From: Amylostereum areolatum
Lineage: Eukaryota > Basidiomycota > Agaricomycetes > Russulales > Stereaceae
Direction of reading: 5' to 3'
DNA length: 64,000 nucleotides
NCBI GenBank assembly: GCA_012932865.1
Contig: SAXG01000061.1
Span: 62,001 to 126,000 of the forward strand
Shown: positions 23,444-33,476 of the stretch, piece after piece
How the letters are laid out: every line of letters begins with the position of its first letter
How positions within the stretch are numbered: the first letter of the stretch is position 1
Position numbers and translations under genes: made by a program
Notes under the pieces: generated by a model
Seen by the model: the letters and a program-made list of their open reading frames with translations, nothing else
Told to the model about the DNA's origin: nothing
The model's database searches: none

Positions 23444-24644
23444 AGACCCTCTTGCCACACCCCTAGCAGCGTCGGAAGAGCCAGAAGAGCAAACGGGTAC
23501 AATGGAACTCGCCGCGACAGAGTCTGTCGACCCCCCAATGCAGTCCGTCGACGCCGCAACAGAAACCCTTCGACGCCCCAGAGGAATATGGGTTCTCCTG
23601 GTCCCCCATTCCTCCGCGCCGATCGCCGCCTATTTCCCCTCTCGGGCTACCAGACAAGGGCTGTGACATCCTGACGGCGTCTCCACCACCGGCCTCGCGC
23701 CACACCCAGCCCGCCAGCCCCGTCCACCCGCCCGCCCTCTCTCCGTTTCTTGCTGAGGAGGTAGGAGGAGGAACCACCTCTCCTCCAGCGCCGCCAACGC
23801 CGTTGCAGCACGACGCTCCGCCGCCAAGACAGTGCGCCCAGCCGCGAAGATTGCAAAGAGTAGCGGCGCCGCCAAGACGCCCCAGGCGCGCTTGACCTCC
23901 ACTGCCGCCATTACCCCGACCGTCCCCCGCCCCACCCCAGGCGCCCGAGCGCGTGTCCCAAAGAGCGAAGAAGGGCAGCGCCCGTCAGCGCGGCGAAAGA
24001 TCTGTGAGTCCCCCTGCTGCATTCCCATTCATCCATTGACACACGCCCTCACTACAGACTTCACGCCTTTTTCTCGGACCCGGTCAAAGTCGCGGAAGCG
24101 GAGGCCCAGAAAGCTGCTCAGAGGAAAAAGAAAGCAGCCACCCCCAAAACGCAGAAGGCGTAGCGCGTGGTGAATGTTTTCCGTTGCCGTTCCGTCGCCA
24201 GCTGGTTGGGTCATAGGCACTGGGAGCTTTGTTTCTACGAGCGTGCCCGCGTAGGGGCTGGGTCTTACAGTACAAATTTCATGTCAGAGAGGAATGGCGA
24301 GCGTCGGAGCCGAACCGTATCAACGGGGCGAATTGTCTCACCCACCCCCCTGCCAACTCTTCGTCCATCAGAAAATACCATTGCATAGTTCGGGCGCGAT
24401 GGCCCCTCAGGCTGGCGCCCTCCCACCACCCGTCCGTTGCTCCACCAACATTTCAACATCCTTCGCCAACGCCTCGGCGTCGATCTTCCTCGATCGCCCT
24501 CAACCTGGGCAACGCGCGACGCGGGTGGACCCTCCAGAGCTCTCCCAAAGCCCTTCGATATATTGCAAGTCGCCTCCACCACCCACATGCAGGGGTCCAC
24601 TCTCAACCGCCGCCCATAATTCCCTCCGTCGCCCCCCTCTCCCC

Positions 24645-26215
24645 ATGGCTAATTACACAAAGGAACTCAAGGCTGCTTGCGCTCTGGGTTCTGAAAGTCG
24701 AAAGCCACCCCCTCCCTCCTTGCCCTGTCCCGGGTGTCGCGGTGCTGTCAAGCTGCAGCTTGCTTACTGAAAAGGGATCGCAGGTCGCTGGCTCTCCATG
24801 GTGTGTATCACCCCCCCCCCCCCCTCACCGTCTCCCTCTCTCACCCTCTACCCCGCTAGTGTGACGAAAGTTCCCGTTGTGAAACCACCCGCCAGCCAGT
24901 GCAGCCAGACGTTCCCAAATACCTCACTGAGGGCATAGAAGGCATCCGCTCCGTGACCAGCGCCGCGGAGCGGGTAAGGTTGTTGCGGAAGCTGAGAAAC
25001 GAGGTTGGGGTGGCGGAGGGCAAGGTGAGCCGCTTCCATGACCTTTTTATGACCCGCTGCGAGCTCAGTCAGCCCCCACGCCGTCCCCAGCGAACAGTGT
25101 CGGCCACTTTCGCCTCTTCCTCACAGTCGATATACTTGTTGTCCGATGCAAGCTCCCCGCCGCCCAGCTCGCCGATTGCCCATCCCTCACGGCGCACCTC
25201 GGCGACGCACATCAAGCTTGAGCCACCAAGCCCTCCCCAGAGACAGACGCCGGTGAGTGCGCTCTGCAGTAGAAGGTCTCGCAGGCTTTCTGAACTTCGG
25301 AAACAGGCGTGGGCGATTCTCTCATCTCGCAAGGCCCGCCAGCCCAGACATGACAAGGCGCGGGCGCTCAGCATACGTCAAACGCAGTCCAGCCCAGGGC
25401 CCGAACTCGTCGTGAGCTCTATTTCACCTACCCACCCACCATTGAATATTGACTCGTCCATCGCAGCATGAGATCAGTGACTCTTCGGAAGATGAGCTTC
25501 CCAAAAAAATTCCCAAGCCTAACTTTGTGCGTCGTGTCTTTTCCAACCTCTCAAGCGGATGTTCTGACCTCTTCTCCCTGGATCAGTTCAGTTGAAACCC
25601 ACCGCGGGTATGCGAGCACATCGGCTGGGGGTTCCTCACCCATCTCCATTGATGACGCAAGTGGTTTTTATTTACCCAATGTTCGATTTTTGACCCATCG
25701 GCCAACGCAGGACGAAGAACAAGAAGAAGAACCCGTGAGTTTAACCAAGGACATACGCATCCGGATTTTCCACCATAACGGGGTGCGTCTGCCATTCCTC
25801 CACCTCCGCGGCGGTGCAGTTCTCATGCAATCTCCTTCAGATCCCAGGGCCTGCCCTCAAAGACTACGCCGTCGACGTTGACCGACCCTTGGTCCTCTCG
25901 CAACATTCCCGCATCATGAAGAGGTTCGAACTCTCTCTTGCCAGTCGCTGGCAGAAGTGGCTGCCGGGACGCTCGGAGTGGGGGTCTTTCATTGGTGTGG
26001 GCGATCGGGTTTGGTTGGAAGAAGAGGAGACCACGGTTGTTGGCCGTGTCGAGGGCTGCACCTATTGCCCTGACCTCTGGGAGGAGCTGAAACTCATGGC
26101 CTCCCCACCTCGTCTTTCTGCAGGCAAGGCACTGTATGAGAAGGGTAAAAAACGCGCGGCGCCGGAGGTGGACTTTGCCCTCCACGAAGCCGCGGCCAAA
26201 CACCGTCACATTTAG
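24645..26215 (+). CDS. Hypothetical protein C with possible N-terminal zinc-binding cluster
   Basis: This is a multi-exon gene of unknown function. The first exon starts MANYTKELKAA and reaches CPGC. If a 42-bp intron (about 24746-24787) and a second intron ending CTAG (about 24860) are removed, the Cys residues form CPGC-x7-C-x5-C with GRW before the third Cys. This loosely resembles GRF-type zinc fingers. A helical segment follows (YLTEGIEGIRSV, AERVRLLRKLRNE), then Ser/Pro-rich linkers, an acidic SUMO-interaction-like patch (EISDSSEDELPKK, about 25.47 kb) and a C-terminal part with WQKWLPGRSEWGSF, GDRVWLEEEETTVVGRVEGC and DLWEELKLM. It ends at 26215, just before the PIF1 gene on the same strand. 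Exon structure in the middle is unresolved. Confidence 0.5.
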
Positions 26216-26375
26216 TGCTGTAATTACGTCATGCGTGCTTAGCAGTACCTTCCCGATGGATGCGTGAGCTTCAGCGCTTGAACGCAGGCGAGGCAACGTG
26301 TCATGTGACCGCGTTCAGACGAGCCATGCCCAAGTCCTTGCCAGGAGCGCCTTGCGAGACCGCCACCCTCGACCG

Positions 26376-28540
26376 ATGACACCCCCAGTCCCTAAGCGCA
26401 AGGCTCAAGGCCACACGCCTTCTTCCTCCTCCTCCTCCTCCTCCTCTTCCAAAAAGCCTCGCTTAACCATTGACCATTTCTTCTCGCCGAAGGTCAGCGT
26501 TGCGCGCACGGCGGGCATAGAGGATATCGCGTGAGGTTTCAAGGCTGGGACGACAGAGGTGGTTCTCGGCGAGGAGCAGAGGAAAATATTGGCAATGGTG
26601 CTTCAGGAGGGAAAGAATGTATTTTTCACCGGGTCTGCAGGCGCGTGGTCCTCCCTCACGCACCTCTGCTCGTGGCTAACCAGTCTGGATTTTCAGGGAC
26701 GGGAAAGTCGTTACTTCTCAAGGCGATTGTCAATGCGCTGCGGCGGCGGCATTCCTCCCAACCCGAGGCCGTCGCGGTGACAGCGAGCACAGGGATGGCT
26801 GCATCGAACATAGGAGGTCAGTATTCTCTCCTTGGGTCCAGCCGTCCCTCCTGAACACCCTTGCGTGCACAGGCATGACTCTGCACTCCTGGGGAGGCAT
26901 AAGCCCGAGCGTGGACAGCCTCGACAAACTGGCTCGGTACGTCCGCCAATCGAAGCCGGCCTTGCAACGCTGGAGGGCGGTCAAGGTCCTGATTATAGAC
27001 GAAGGTATTGCCCTCCGTTGAACTACGCTGCGCACAACTGACCGCCGCGTCCTCAGTGTCCATGGTCGACGGACGCTTGTTCGACACCCTAGGCGCTTTA
27101 GCAGTGAGGCTGCGAGACCCCAGCCCAAAACCGTTTGGCGGTATTCAAGTAAGTCGTCCTGCACCTGTGCGACCCCACGCCGTTGTTCACCCACCGCGCT
27201 GCCCTCAGCTCATCGTCACGGGCGACTTCTTCCAGCTGCCTCCCGTCACCCAAAAGGGTCAGGCCACGCTGTTCGCTTTTGAGAGCGACTCCTGGCGCAA
27301 GTCCGTGGAGGTGACTCTGGTTTTGACGCAGGTGTATAGGCAAAAAGACGGCAGTAAGCCTACCCTCTTCTCCATCTTCGCTTCCTGCCCTAAGTCCCTC
27401 CCAACCAGAATTCGTTCAAATGCTTCAAGAGCTCCGGCAAGGCGTTCTGACGCCTGCGACGATCCATGCCTTCCAACGACTCTCAAGACCTCTCCCCCCT
27501 TCCCCACTGGCGAACTTCCCGCCGACCGACCTCTTCCCTCTCCGGCGTGAGGTCGTCAGCGCCAACGTTTCTCGACTGTCCAAAATCGCCAAACCCATTG
27601 TGCGGTTTCGAGCTCAGGACTCCGGCACTGTCCCACCGGAGAAACGCGAGCAACTGTTGGACGCCACGCCTGCAGTCGGCGTCCTGGACCTCAAGACGGG
27701 GGCGCAGGTTATGCTGGTGCGCAATGTAGACGAGGGGAGGGGGCTGGTGAACGGGGCGGTCGGCGTGGTTCGAGGGTTTTACGCGGCACAAGGGGGTCGC
27801 TCTTTCGGCGTGTTAAGGGAGGTGGAGTTTGACGCAGACGGGCGGCCGACGGCGGCGGGCCAGGCAGGGGAGAGTGGCGACGAAGTGGTCGAGGAAAAGG
27901 AGAATTTCCCGTCTTCCAGCCCTGGCGACGGCTTGCGACTGGGAGACAGCGATGGGTTTCCCTGGGTGGAGTTTCTCCACGCATGAAGGCAAAATTCGCG
28001 TCCTCGTCACTCAGGATGAGTTCAAGGTCGAGGACACGGAGAGAAAGGTGATCGCGCGGCGACTTCAGGTGAGCATCGACGACGTGGCTAGCCTTTGGGC
28101 AGTCGCTTACCAGTACCCCCAGATTCCTCTCATTCTGGCGTGGGCAATATCCATCCACAAGAGCCAAGGGCAAACTATCCAGCGCGTGCGCGTCGACTTG
28201 CGCAAGGTGTTTGAGAAGGGTGAGGAAACCAAGCCTCGACAGGTGCAGCCCGCTAATGACGACTCCCATCCAGGTCAAAGTTACGTGGCCCTCTCTCGCG
28301 CGGCCTCGCTGGAAGGCCTGCAGGTAGTTGGGTTCGACGCCCGCAAGGTCCTCGCCCACCCGAAGGTCATCGCCTGGAGTAAAACACTCCAAACCGTAAG
28401 CGATGGTAAGTCAGGTTATCCTTGCTTTGGCCTCCTGCTTACGATCGTCCTTAGCGGAGATGGGGGCCGAGCACCTACGAGGAGAACGCGCCCCTGCGCT
28501 GCCCCGACCACCACGCACTATTCCCACCCGGAGCTTGTAA
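26376..28540 (+). CDS. PIF1-like: PIF1-family 5'-3' DNA helicase
   Basis: This is a superfamily 1B ATP-dependent DNA helicase. Motifs in order: Walker A GSAGTGKS (about 26.63-26.71 kb, split by an intron), TASTGMAA, the [13 protein letters not shown]1 motif, Walker B VLIIDEVSMVD (about 26.99-27.07 kb), [36 protein letters not shown] and YVALSRA (about 28.29 kb). The start ATG at 26376 gives a poly-Ser linker and [12 protein letters not shown], which resembles a PCNA-interacting (PIP) box with Arg instead of Gln. The intron at 26641-26696 inside Walker A begins GCGCGT, so it is a GC-AG intron. All helicase motifs are present and the last exon ends at TAA 28540. It could be a host PIF1, but its place among transposon-type genes suggests element cargo. 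Confidence 0.88.
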
Positions 28541-28661
28541 CTAGCAATCAGTGACCCGAGTTCGCAAGGCACGAGATTGGTATTTACATGAGTGAGATCT
28601 TCCGGGCAAAGAGCGAGCAAAGAAGGTAATTAGGAACATTTGCAATTGAGTTAGGCTAATT

Positions 28662-30079
28662 CTAAGGTGGCGTCAAAGTAGCCAGATAGGCGGCTAAACT
28701 TTGCATACCGAAGACTTTGGAAGCATCAGGGTCATTGAGGTAACCCCTGACCTCGCTATTCCAATCCCCGCGCTCGGCGACCAATGCAGCGGCCTTTTCG
28801 CAATTGAGGAGCCAGCTCGCGCTCTTCCCTAGCAAGCCCTGCAGATGCTTTCTCAAGATGCGCTTGAGCCTGGCCGGGCGATCCACGCTGACGGGGACGC
28901 GCCACCCGGCTTTGCACTTCTCCAAAAGCCCCTCCACCTTCCAGATCCACTCATGAAGGACGTGAATGGGCTGCCCGCGCCGACTGGCGTCGGACCGGAT
29001 CTGCTGCACCACTTCATCGTTGGCGTATTCCTCCATCAGCCAGGCAACGATCGCGTTCCCGGTCGGGGTTTCTTCTTCTTCCTCGGGCTCCAGGGTATCT
29101 GATGACGCGCTCGGCGGCAGCTCCGGCTGGGGCTAGGGCAAAGGAAAGGTCAGCGGGCATTAAGTCACCCAGACAACGGCTCACCCTGTCCAGGTACAGA
29201 TCGACCTCCCATGCGTCGCCGGAGGGATTCAAGTATGGTACGAGCAGGACTCCCTGCACCGCGTCGGAGTCGACGTCCTCGATGCGGGGCCGCGCCAAGA
29301 GTCGACACCTGAGGTTGTTTGCCGCACGAAGCATGAAGCCGAGCTCCAACGGACCTAAGGCGCGTTTAGAACAGTGCACAGCGGTCTGATTGGGGACCTT
29401 ACCGTTGACAGATGGCTGGTACTGGAGCCATGCGTCGACAACCTTCTTCGCGCTAACGGTGGGCAAGTTGGACAGTTTTTCAAACCGTAGGTCAAGATCT
29501 GGAGACGAGGCGGGGTATCGATCGATGGTACTGATCCCGCCATCAAGCCCGTTGTGGACGATGATGTCAACGTCAGTGGGAAATGGTCGGGGCTCGAGGC
29601 TTTGGACAGGGTGAGCATGCTCCGCGTCACTGTGCGCGTCGGGAAGGTCCAGCATGCTGACATTTTCGCCAGGAGCGCCATTGAATGCCGTCGGCGGCGG
29701 GAGGTCTGGAGGTGCGGCCTGGTTGGAGGAGCAGTTTGTCCCGCCAACGTCACCTTCGCCGCGCGGTGGCGCCTAAGCAGGGAACAGGAGGTCAGTCCTT
29801 TCCCTTCACCGCAGACGGGGGGGGGGGGGGGCGGGGGGCACGCGCCTGATCTCTGGAGGCAGGCAAGTCGAGGAAACCTTGGAGGTGAAGCGCGCGCAGC
29901 ACCTCATCCACGCGCTTTTGATCGTCCGGGAGTGGTTCGTCGCCTGGCGGGTAAGACCCAGACTCGACATATCCCCAGTGCGCTGTAATCCGCGCGTTGG
30001 TCACCCGAGCCTTCGCGTTGGACAGGTCGCGAGGGGCTGACTGCAGCTTGCGGACGTTGTAGTGGGCGCGGAGTATTGC
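28662..30079 (-). CDS. Hypothetical protein E
   Basis: This is an unknown multi-exon gene convergent with the PIF1 helicase. From the N-terminal side: RAHYNVRKLQSAP and ITAHWGYVESGSYPPGDEPL (exon starting about 30079), an Ala/Pro linker over a poly-C/poly-G tract (about 29818), DVDIIVHNGLDGGISTIDRY and AKKVVDAWLQYQPSVNG (29.6-29.4 kb), LGFMLRAANNLRCRLLARPR (29.3 kb), then the acidic EEEEET, AIVAWLMEEYANDEVVQQIR and a helical C-terminus ending at the stop at 28662. The first exon is not identified. No catalytic motif is recognised. I specifically looked for a TET/JBP dioxygenase pattern, since such genes are known near KDZ transposons, and did not see one. Confidence 0.5.
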
Positions 30080-30587
30080 CTGAAGGCGCTGTATTGAGCA
30101 TGGCTAAGGTGTGGAAGTGTGGGCTCGTACCGAGAGGGAGTTAACGGGTATTTTTTGCTTAACGCATGTCTGTAAGTGACGATTCGATTTTGGCAGCGGG
30201 TATGACTCACAGATCCTCCCTAGTTAACAGAGTTAGCATGTTGGAGGAGGAGGGGGAGGAGGGGGGGGGCTGGCAGACTTGACGGCGATGGGGAGGGGTG
30301 AGGGTGTCCTAAACCCAAGCTTACAACTTTGTCGCCCCTCGACCACGTGATAAGATTGTGTATTTGCTGCTTAGAAGGTGTGCTTGCGAACCCACAGCTT
30401 TGAAGGATGATCTCTCCCTTTAAAGATGAGTACGGAGGCTGGAATGGATAGCTTTTCTGGTGAGTTTGGGGTCGGGGAGCATGCGAAAAGACTAACTAAT
30501 CCGTTAACAGATCAATGAGGGGGTGGGGCGCGTTAAGGACTTGCGCGCCTTTCCGCGCGCGTCCGCGTAAGCCGAGCCACCACCGTC
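30080..30587. other. Gap between genes E and F
   Basis: These genes are divergent, so this should be a shared promoter region and may include the first exon of gene E. It contains a G-rich purine tract (about 30240-30275) and isolated GTTAAC words at about 30140, 30222 and 30504. No coding pattern is supported. Confidence 0.35.
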
Positions 30588-31423
30588 ATGGTACAGACCC
30601 GGTCCTCCTCAACTCATTTAAGTGGCCAGACGGTGCCCGCCGCCTCTGGAGCTGCCTCCCAGTCTCTCCCTCTGGCCTACGTGCTCCTAGAGCTGCCGAC
30701 TAAGGTGAGCCTCGCCCCGGTCAGGGTACAAAGATTTTCCCACCAGTTTATCACAGGGCAGCGTGCGCGTCGTCCCAAACTTACCTCGCATGCGACCCAA
30801 TTTCTGGACAGGAAAAGTTGGCGTTGAGATGAGGGCGCTTTACTACCGGCTGTTGGGGAACGGAGTTACGGACTGCTACGAGGCGGAGTGGGCGCGCGCT
30901 GTGAAGATGATATTTGGCGTGTGCGCTGCTCAAGGGTTCCGGGTGCGTCGTCTGGAATTCCAGAGGCCTTAGATTCTGACCCTGAAACCACAGACCTATC
31001 GAGACCTACCACGGGCACCACTGCCATGGTTCTTAGTCAACTGGCAGCGGCGCCGATGCGTGCTCTCCCCCCCTGCGGGACCTCAACAGCCCCAGCGACG
31101 GCTTCCAAGCCCTCTTTGAAGGGTATTATGCATCACAACAACCGGCCGACCGATCGCCTCTCCCCTGCGACTCCGCGTTCATGGTGCGACCATTGAAGTC
31201 CTTCGACTGGTCGCGAATGTTCAGGTTTGACCGCTCCGGCCTTGTATGTAACCTGGTCCTCCTTTATTACTGGGCGGAGGCGATGACGAATCGGCATTGG
31301 ACAGAGAGGTACCATGACTGGGAAGGGTGGAGGAAGGGGGTCCTGGACCTTATAGAGGTGGCGAGCGTGCTGCAGGGGCTGGGAATATCGGAGGTTCGAG
31401 GGCGTGTTGTAAGGGAAGAGTAG
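30588..31423 (+). CDS. Hypothetical protein F
   Basis: This is a small multi-exon gene. Exon 1 (ATG 30588) reads MVQTRSSSTHLSGQTV then LAYVLLELPTK and ends at a GTGAGC donor near 30704. Exon 2 after TTATCACAG (about 30759) reads VPNLPRMRPNFWTG and MRALYYRLLGNG. A last exon near 31195-31423 reads FDWSRMFRFDRSGLV, LVLLYYWAEAM and LIEVASVLQGLG. The pattern (short Pro-rich N-terminus, PNFW, FDWSxMFRxxRxGL near the C-terminus) looks like a small basidiomycete family, but I cannot assign a function. The middle exon around 30.98-31.12 kb is uncertain. Confidence 0.45.
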
Positions 31424-32346
31424 CGCTGTGAAGCAACCGATGTATGCAATACGAGCGACTTCGAGGTGGTCGAACTTCATGAAGCCAGGTAGATTTGTCC
31501 AATTCAACAACCAGAGCGTACGTGAGGATAACAGCGCGTCTACTCCGACCACCCTTCCTCTCCGCCCTCCAACCTCGGCTTCCTGGCCGCACTACCTTCC
31601 CCATCCCCACCTCGCCCATTCTCACCCGAGATCCCGTCGTCGCCCGGTGTTGTCCTCTTTTTGCCACGCGGCGACGCGGCTGGAAGCCCGAGCGGAGGCA
31701 GGCGATCCATGCCCTGCCAAAGGTTAGCTTGCCCTTCGGATCGGAACGCACCCAGTTGCTCACCTCCTCATCCTTGGCAAGGTCAGGCCTGTATCCTTAG
31801 ACTTCAGTCCCCAATCTCCCCCACCGCGAAGTGAAGCGCCACTTACCTGGTGGCGTCCACAGGGCGCCTGGCAATCTCCGCCTCCAACTCCATCTCCCGA
31901 GCGCAAGCGGCCTCGAGGTGCAGCTCGGCCTGCGACAAGTGCTGGAGGGTTTTTCCCAGGTCCGCACGCAACAACTGGGCGTCCAGTTCCAGACGGCGGA
32001 CGTCCTTCCTCAGGGCGACCGCGTCCCGCCGATGGTCGTCCAACTGGCGCGCCATGGCCTCCTTCTCTTGACGCGCGACTTTCCAGCCGGCGTTCGCCTC
32101 CGTTCGCTGGCGGACGAGCTCGTTGACCTCGACCTGGTGCTTCGCGAGGACGTGGTTGAGCTCGTCGCGCAAGGCAGTGACCTCGTCTACAGCGTTGTCC
32201 CGGGCTTCAAGCGCGGCCCGCTCGCGCACCTCTGCGGCCTGGTGGTCGTTGGCGCGGCCGAGGATGTTCCTCTGCGCCTTCTCCAAGTCGTACTGGAGGC
32301 CGCGAATCTCCTTGAAGAGGTGGATCTCGCGGTCGGGTGGTGACAT
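31350..32346 (-). CDS. Coiled-coil protein G
   Basis: The first exon from ATG 32346 (MSPPDREIHLFKEIRGLQY) to about 31847 is an almost continuous heptad-rich coiled coil of about 165 residues, rich in Glu, Arg, Leu and Ala. An intron (GTAAGT...ATACAG) leads to a second exon reading DLAKDEEVSNWVR, GKLTFGRAW and SGFQPRRRV, then a basic tail. The 3' end is uncertain: the frame stays open to 31350, which overlaps the last exon of gene F on the other strand, so a further intron or an earlier end is likely. The function is unknown; such proteins usually form scaffolds or oligomers. Confidence 0.55.
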
Positions 32347-32572
32347 ATTCTTGAGGAGGATGAGGAGGAGAGGGAGAGAGGGGTACGCCCGGGGAAGGAG
32401 GCCCGACGTTCCGCGGGGAGTCGACCCCAGGCTTCGGGCCGCGCTTCCGCTCCGCTCCTCGCTCGTACGGGACCAACGCGGCTGGTGCATGGGTCTCCAT
32501 TGGAACCGCGTCAACCTGGTGCGCAGGTGGGATGCTAGATGCGCACATTGCCGCATTGAAGTGAGAGAATAC

Positions 32573-33008
32573 GTTAATGGGTCCCTCTGGGAAGCGTTAA
32601 CGCCCCCGGGTAGCTCGTTAACGCGTTCTCTCACTAGGATGCGTTAACGGTCGCGCACCGAGACGCGTTAACGGACGGTTAACGGACGCGCTACGAGACA
32701 GGTTAACGGCCCTTACACCGAGACGCGTTAACGGATCTCGCTGTGCCCGCCGGCTACTCCAGGCCCTGGCACCGAGACGCGTTAACGGATCGGGTCCCAA
32801 GACGCGTTAACGGATCGGGTCCCAAGACGCGTTAACGGATCGTGCATCAAGACGCGTTAACGGATCGCGCATCAAGACGCGTTAACGGATCTCGCTGTGC
32901 CCACCGGCTACTCCAGGCCCTGGCACCGAGACGCGTTAACGGATCTCGCCCCAAGACGCGTTAACGGATCTCAGGACCAGATCCGTTAACGGATCGCGGG
33001 GCGAGATT
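32573..33008 (-). repeat. Right GTTAAC tandem array, inverted relative to the left array
   Basis: There are about 15 GTTAAC copies, nine within ACGCGTTAACGG, the exact reverse complement of the left array's CCGTTAACGCGT. Units are about 25-30 bp with spacers such as GATCGGGTCCCAAG and GATCGTGCATCAAG. A longer block containing CCGGCTACTCCAGGCCCTGG is duplicated 155 bp apart (about 32750 and 32905). Shared words with the left array extend to ATCCGTTAACGCGTC on the complementary strand. One more degenerate pair lies at about 34627-34660. Confidence 0.9.
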
Positions 33009-33142
33009 CGGTTAAGGCCCGAGATTTCTGACAGTGGCTCGGATCGACGGAGGCAATCACGTGACACAAGGGCACGTGCTGGTTCGGGTAATGGCATTGA
33101 TCAGGCCGCGCGCGTCTTTCTGCCTTCACACGCAGCTCCCTC

Positions 33143-33192
33143 TCCGCTCTTTGAGGCGGATGTCGTGCACGATCGTGCCGCCTTTTGGCGGC
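33143..33192 (+). promoter_or_regulatory. Paired dyad element upstream of gene H
   Basis: Two adjacent dyads occur: CCGCTCTTTGAGGCGG, then TGCCGCCTTTTGGCGG about 17 bp later. The same pair, in the same order and with nearly the same spacing, lies upstream of gene I (35237-35284). Conservation between two otherwise unlike regions points to a regulatory site. TTTTGGCGG is also E2F-like. Confidence 0.55.
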
Positions 33193-33411
33193 GCCGTGCG
33201 CGGGCGGTCGCTTGCGTCAGCGTGGGTCTGCCCGTTCATCCCACCAAACCTGTTTCGCACATTCTGGTCCCCGGCCTCGTGGTGCGTCTTCGGTCTGTAA
33301 CTCGGGTTGCTTCAGGGCGTGGGCGAGGGGCCTCGGCGCTATGCTGATGTCTTTGGCATATCGTTCTCAAATCGCCGATGGCGCTGATTGGTGACTTCAC
33401 CGTGAAGAGGT

Positions 33412-33420
33412 GTATATAAT
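33412..33420 (+). promoter_or_regulatory. TATA box of gene H
   Basis: GTATATAAT lies about 60 bp upstream of the ATG at 33477, a typical distance for fungal TATA promoters with short leaders. Confidence 0.6.
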
Positions 33421-33476
33421 CTACCTTACCCCGTCGCCCCTCCGCCCACGCTCCAACTTCCGCCTCTTCCCTCACC

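Larger units (their letters stand above)
14820..24163 (+). pseudogene. Hypothetical protein B, exon interrupted by Ty3/gypsy insertion
   Basis: This is an unknown multi-exon gene. Coding-like exons include KHWNELEWPWLAEQWQSQSV (about 15.05-15.14 kb), GPWMHRVGLAFQALPPERVE (15.64 kb), VAETDWANVIFAGGLDIRG (16.0 kb) and NFIQFLEHRLKLEDGYIG followed by TCWADFINVLFP (16.15-16.25 kb). An intron at 16251-16311 leads into an exon cut at 16336 by the retrotransposon. The same frame resumes at 23444 in an Ala/Glu-rich stretch. The last exons encode a Lys/Ala-rich tail (AKIAKSSGAAKTPQ; VAEAEAQKAAQRKKK) ending at the stop at 24163. With the insert removed together with one TSD copy, the frame is continuous. 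The start near 14820 is a guess. As it stands the gene is disrupted unless the whole element is spliced out. Its function is unknown. Confidence 0.55.

Noticed and set aside
26376..28540. Helitron interpretation of the PIF1 helicase
   Set aside because: There is no HUH Rep motif near or fused to the helicase and no CTRR-type hairpin end was seen.
28662..30079. TET/JBP dioxygenase, expected near KDZ transposons
   Set aside because: Such genes are known to travel with KDZ elements, but no HxD...H dioxygenase pattern was found in gene E or any other gene here.
6519..33008. Starship-type giant element
   Set aside because: Starships use a tyrosine-recombinase captain (DUF3435) and are known from Ascomycota. 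Here the transposase is KDZ and no tyrosine recombinase is visible.
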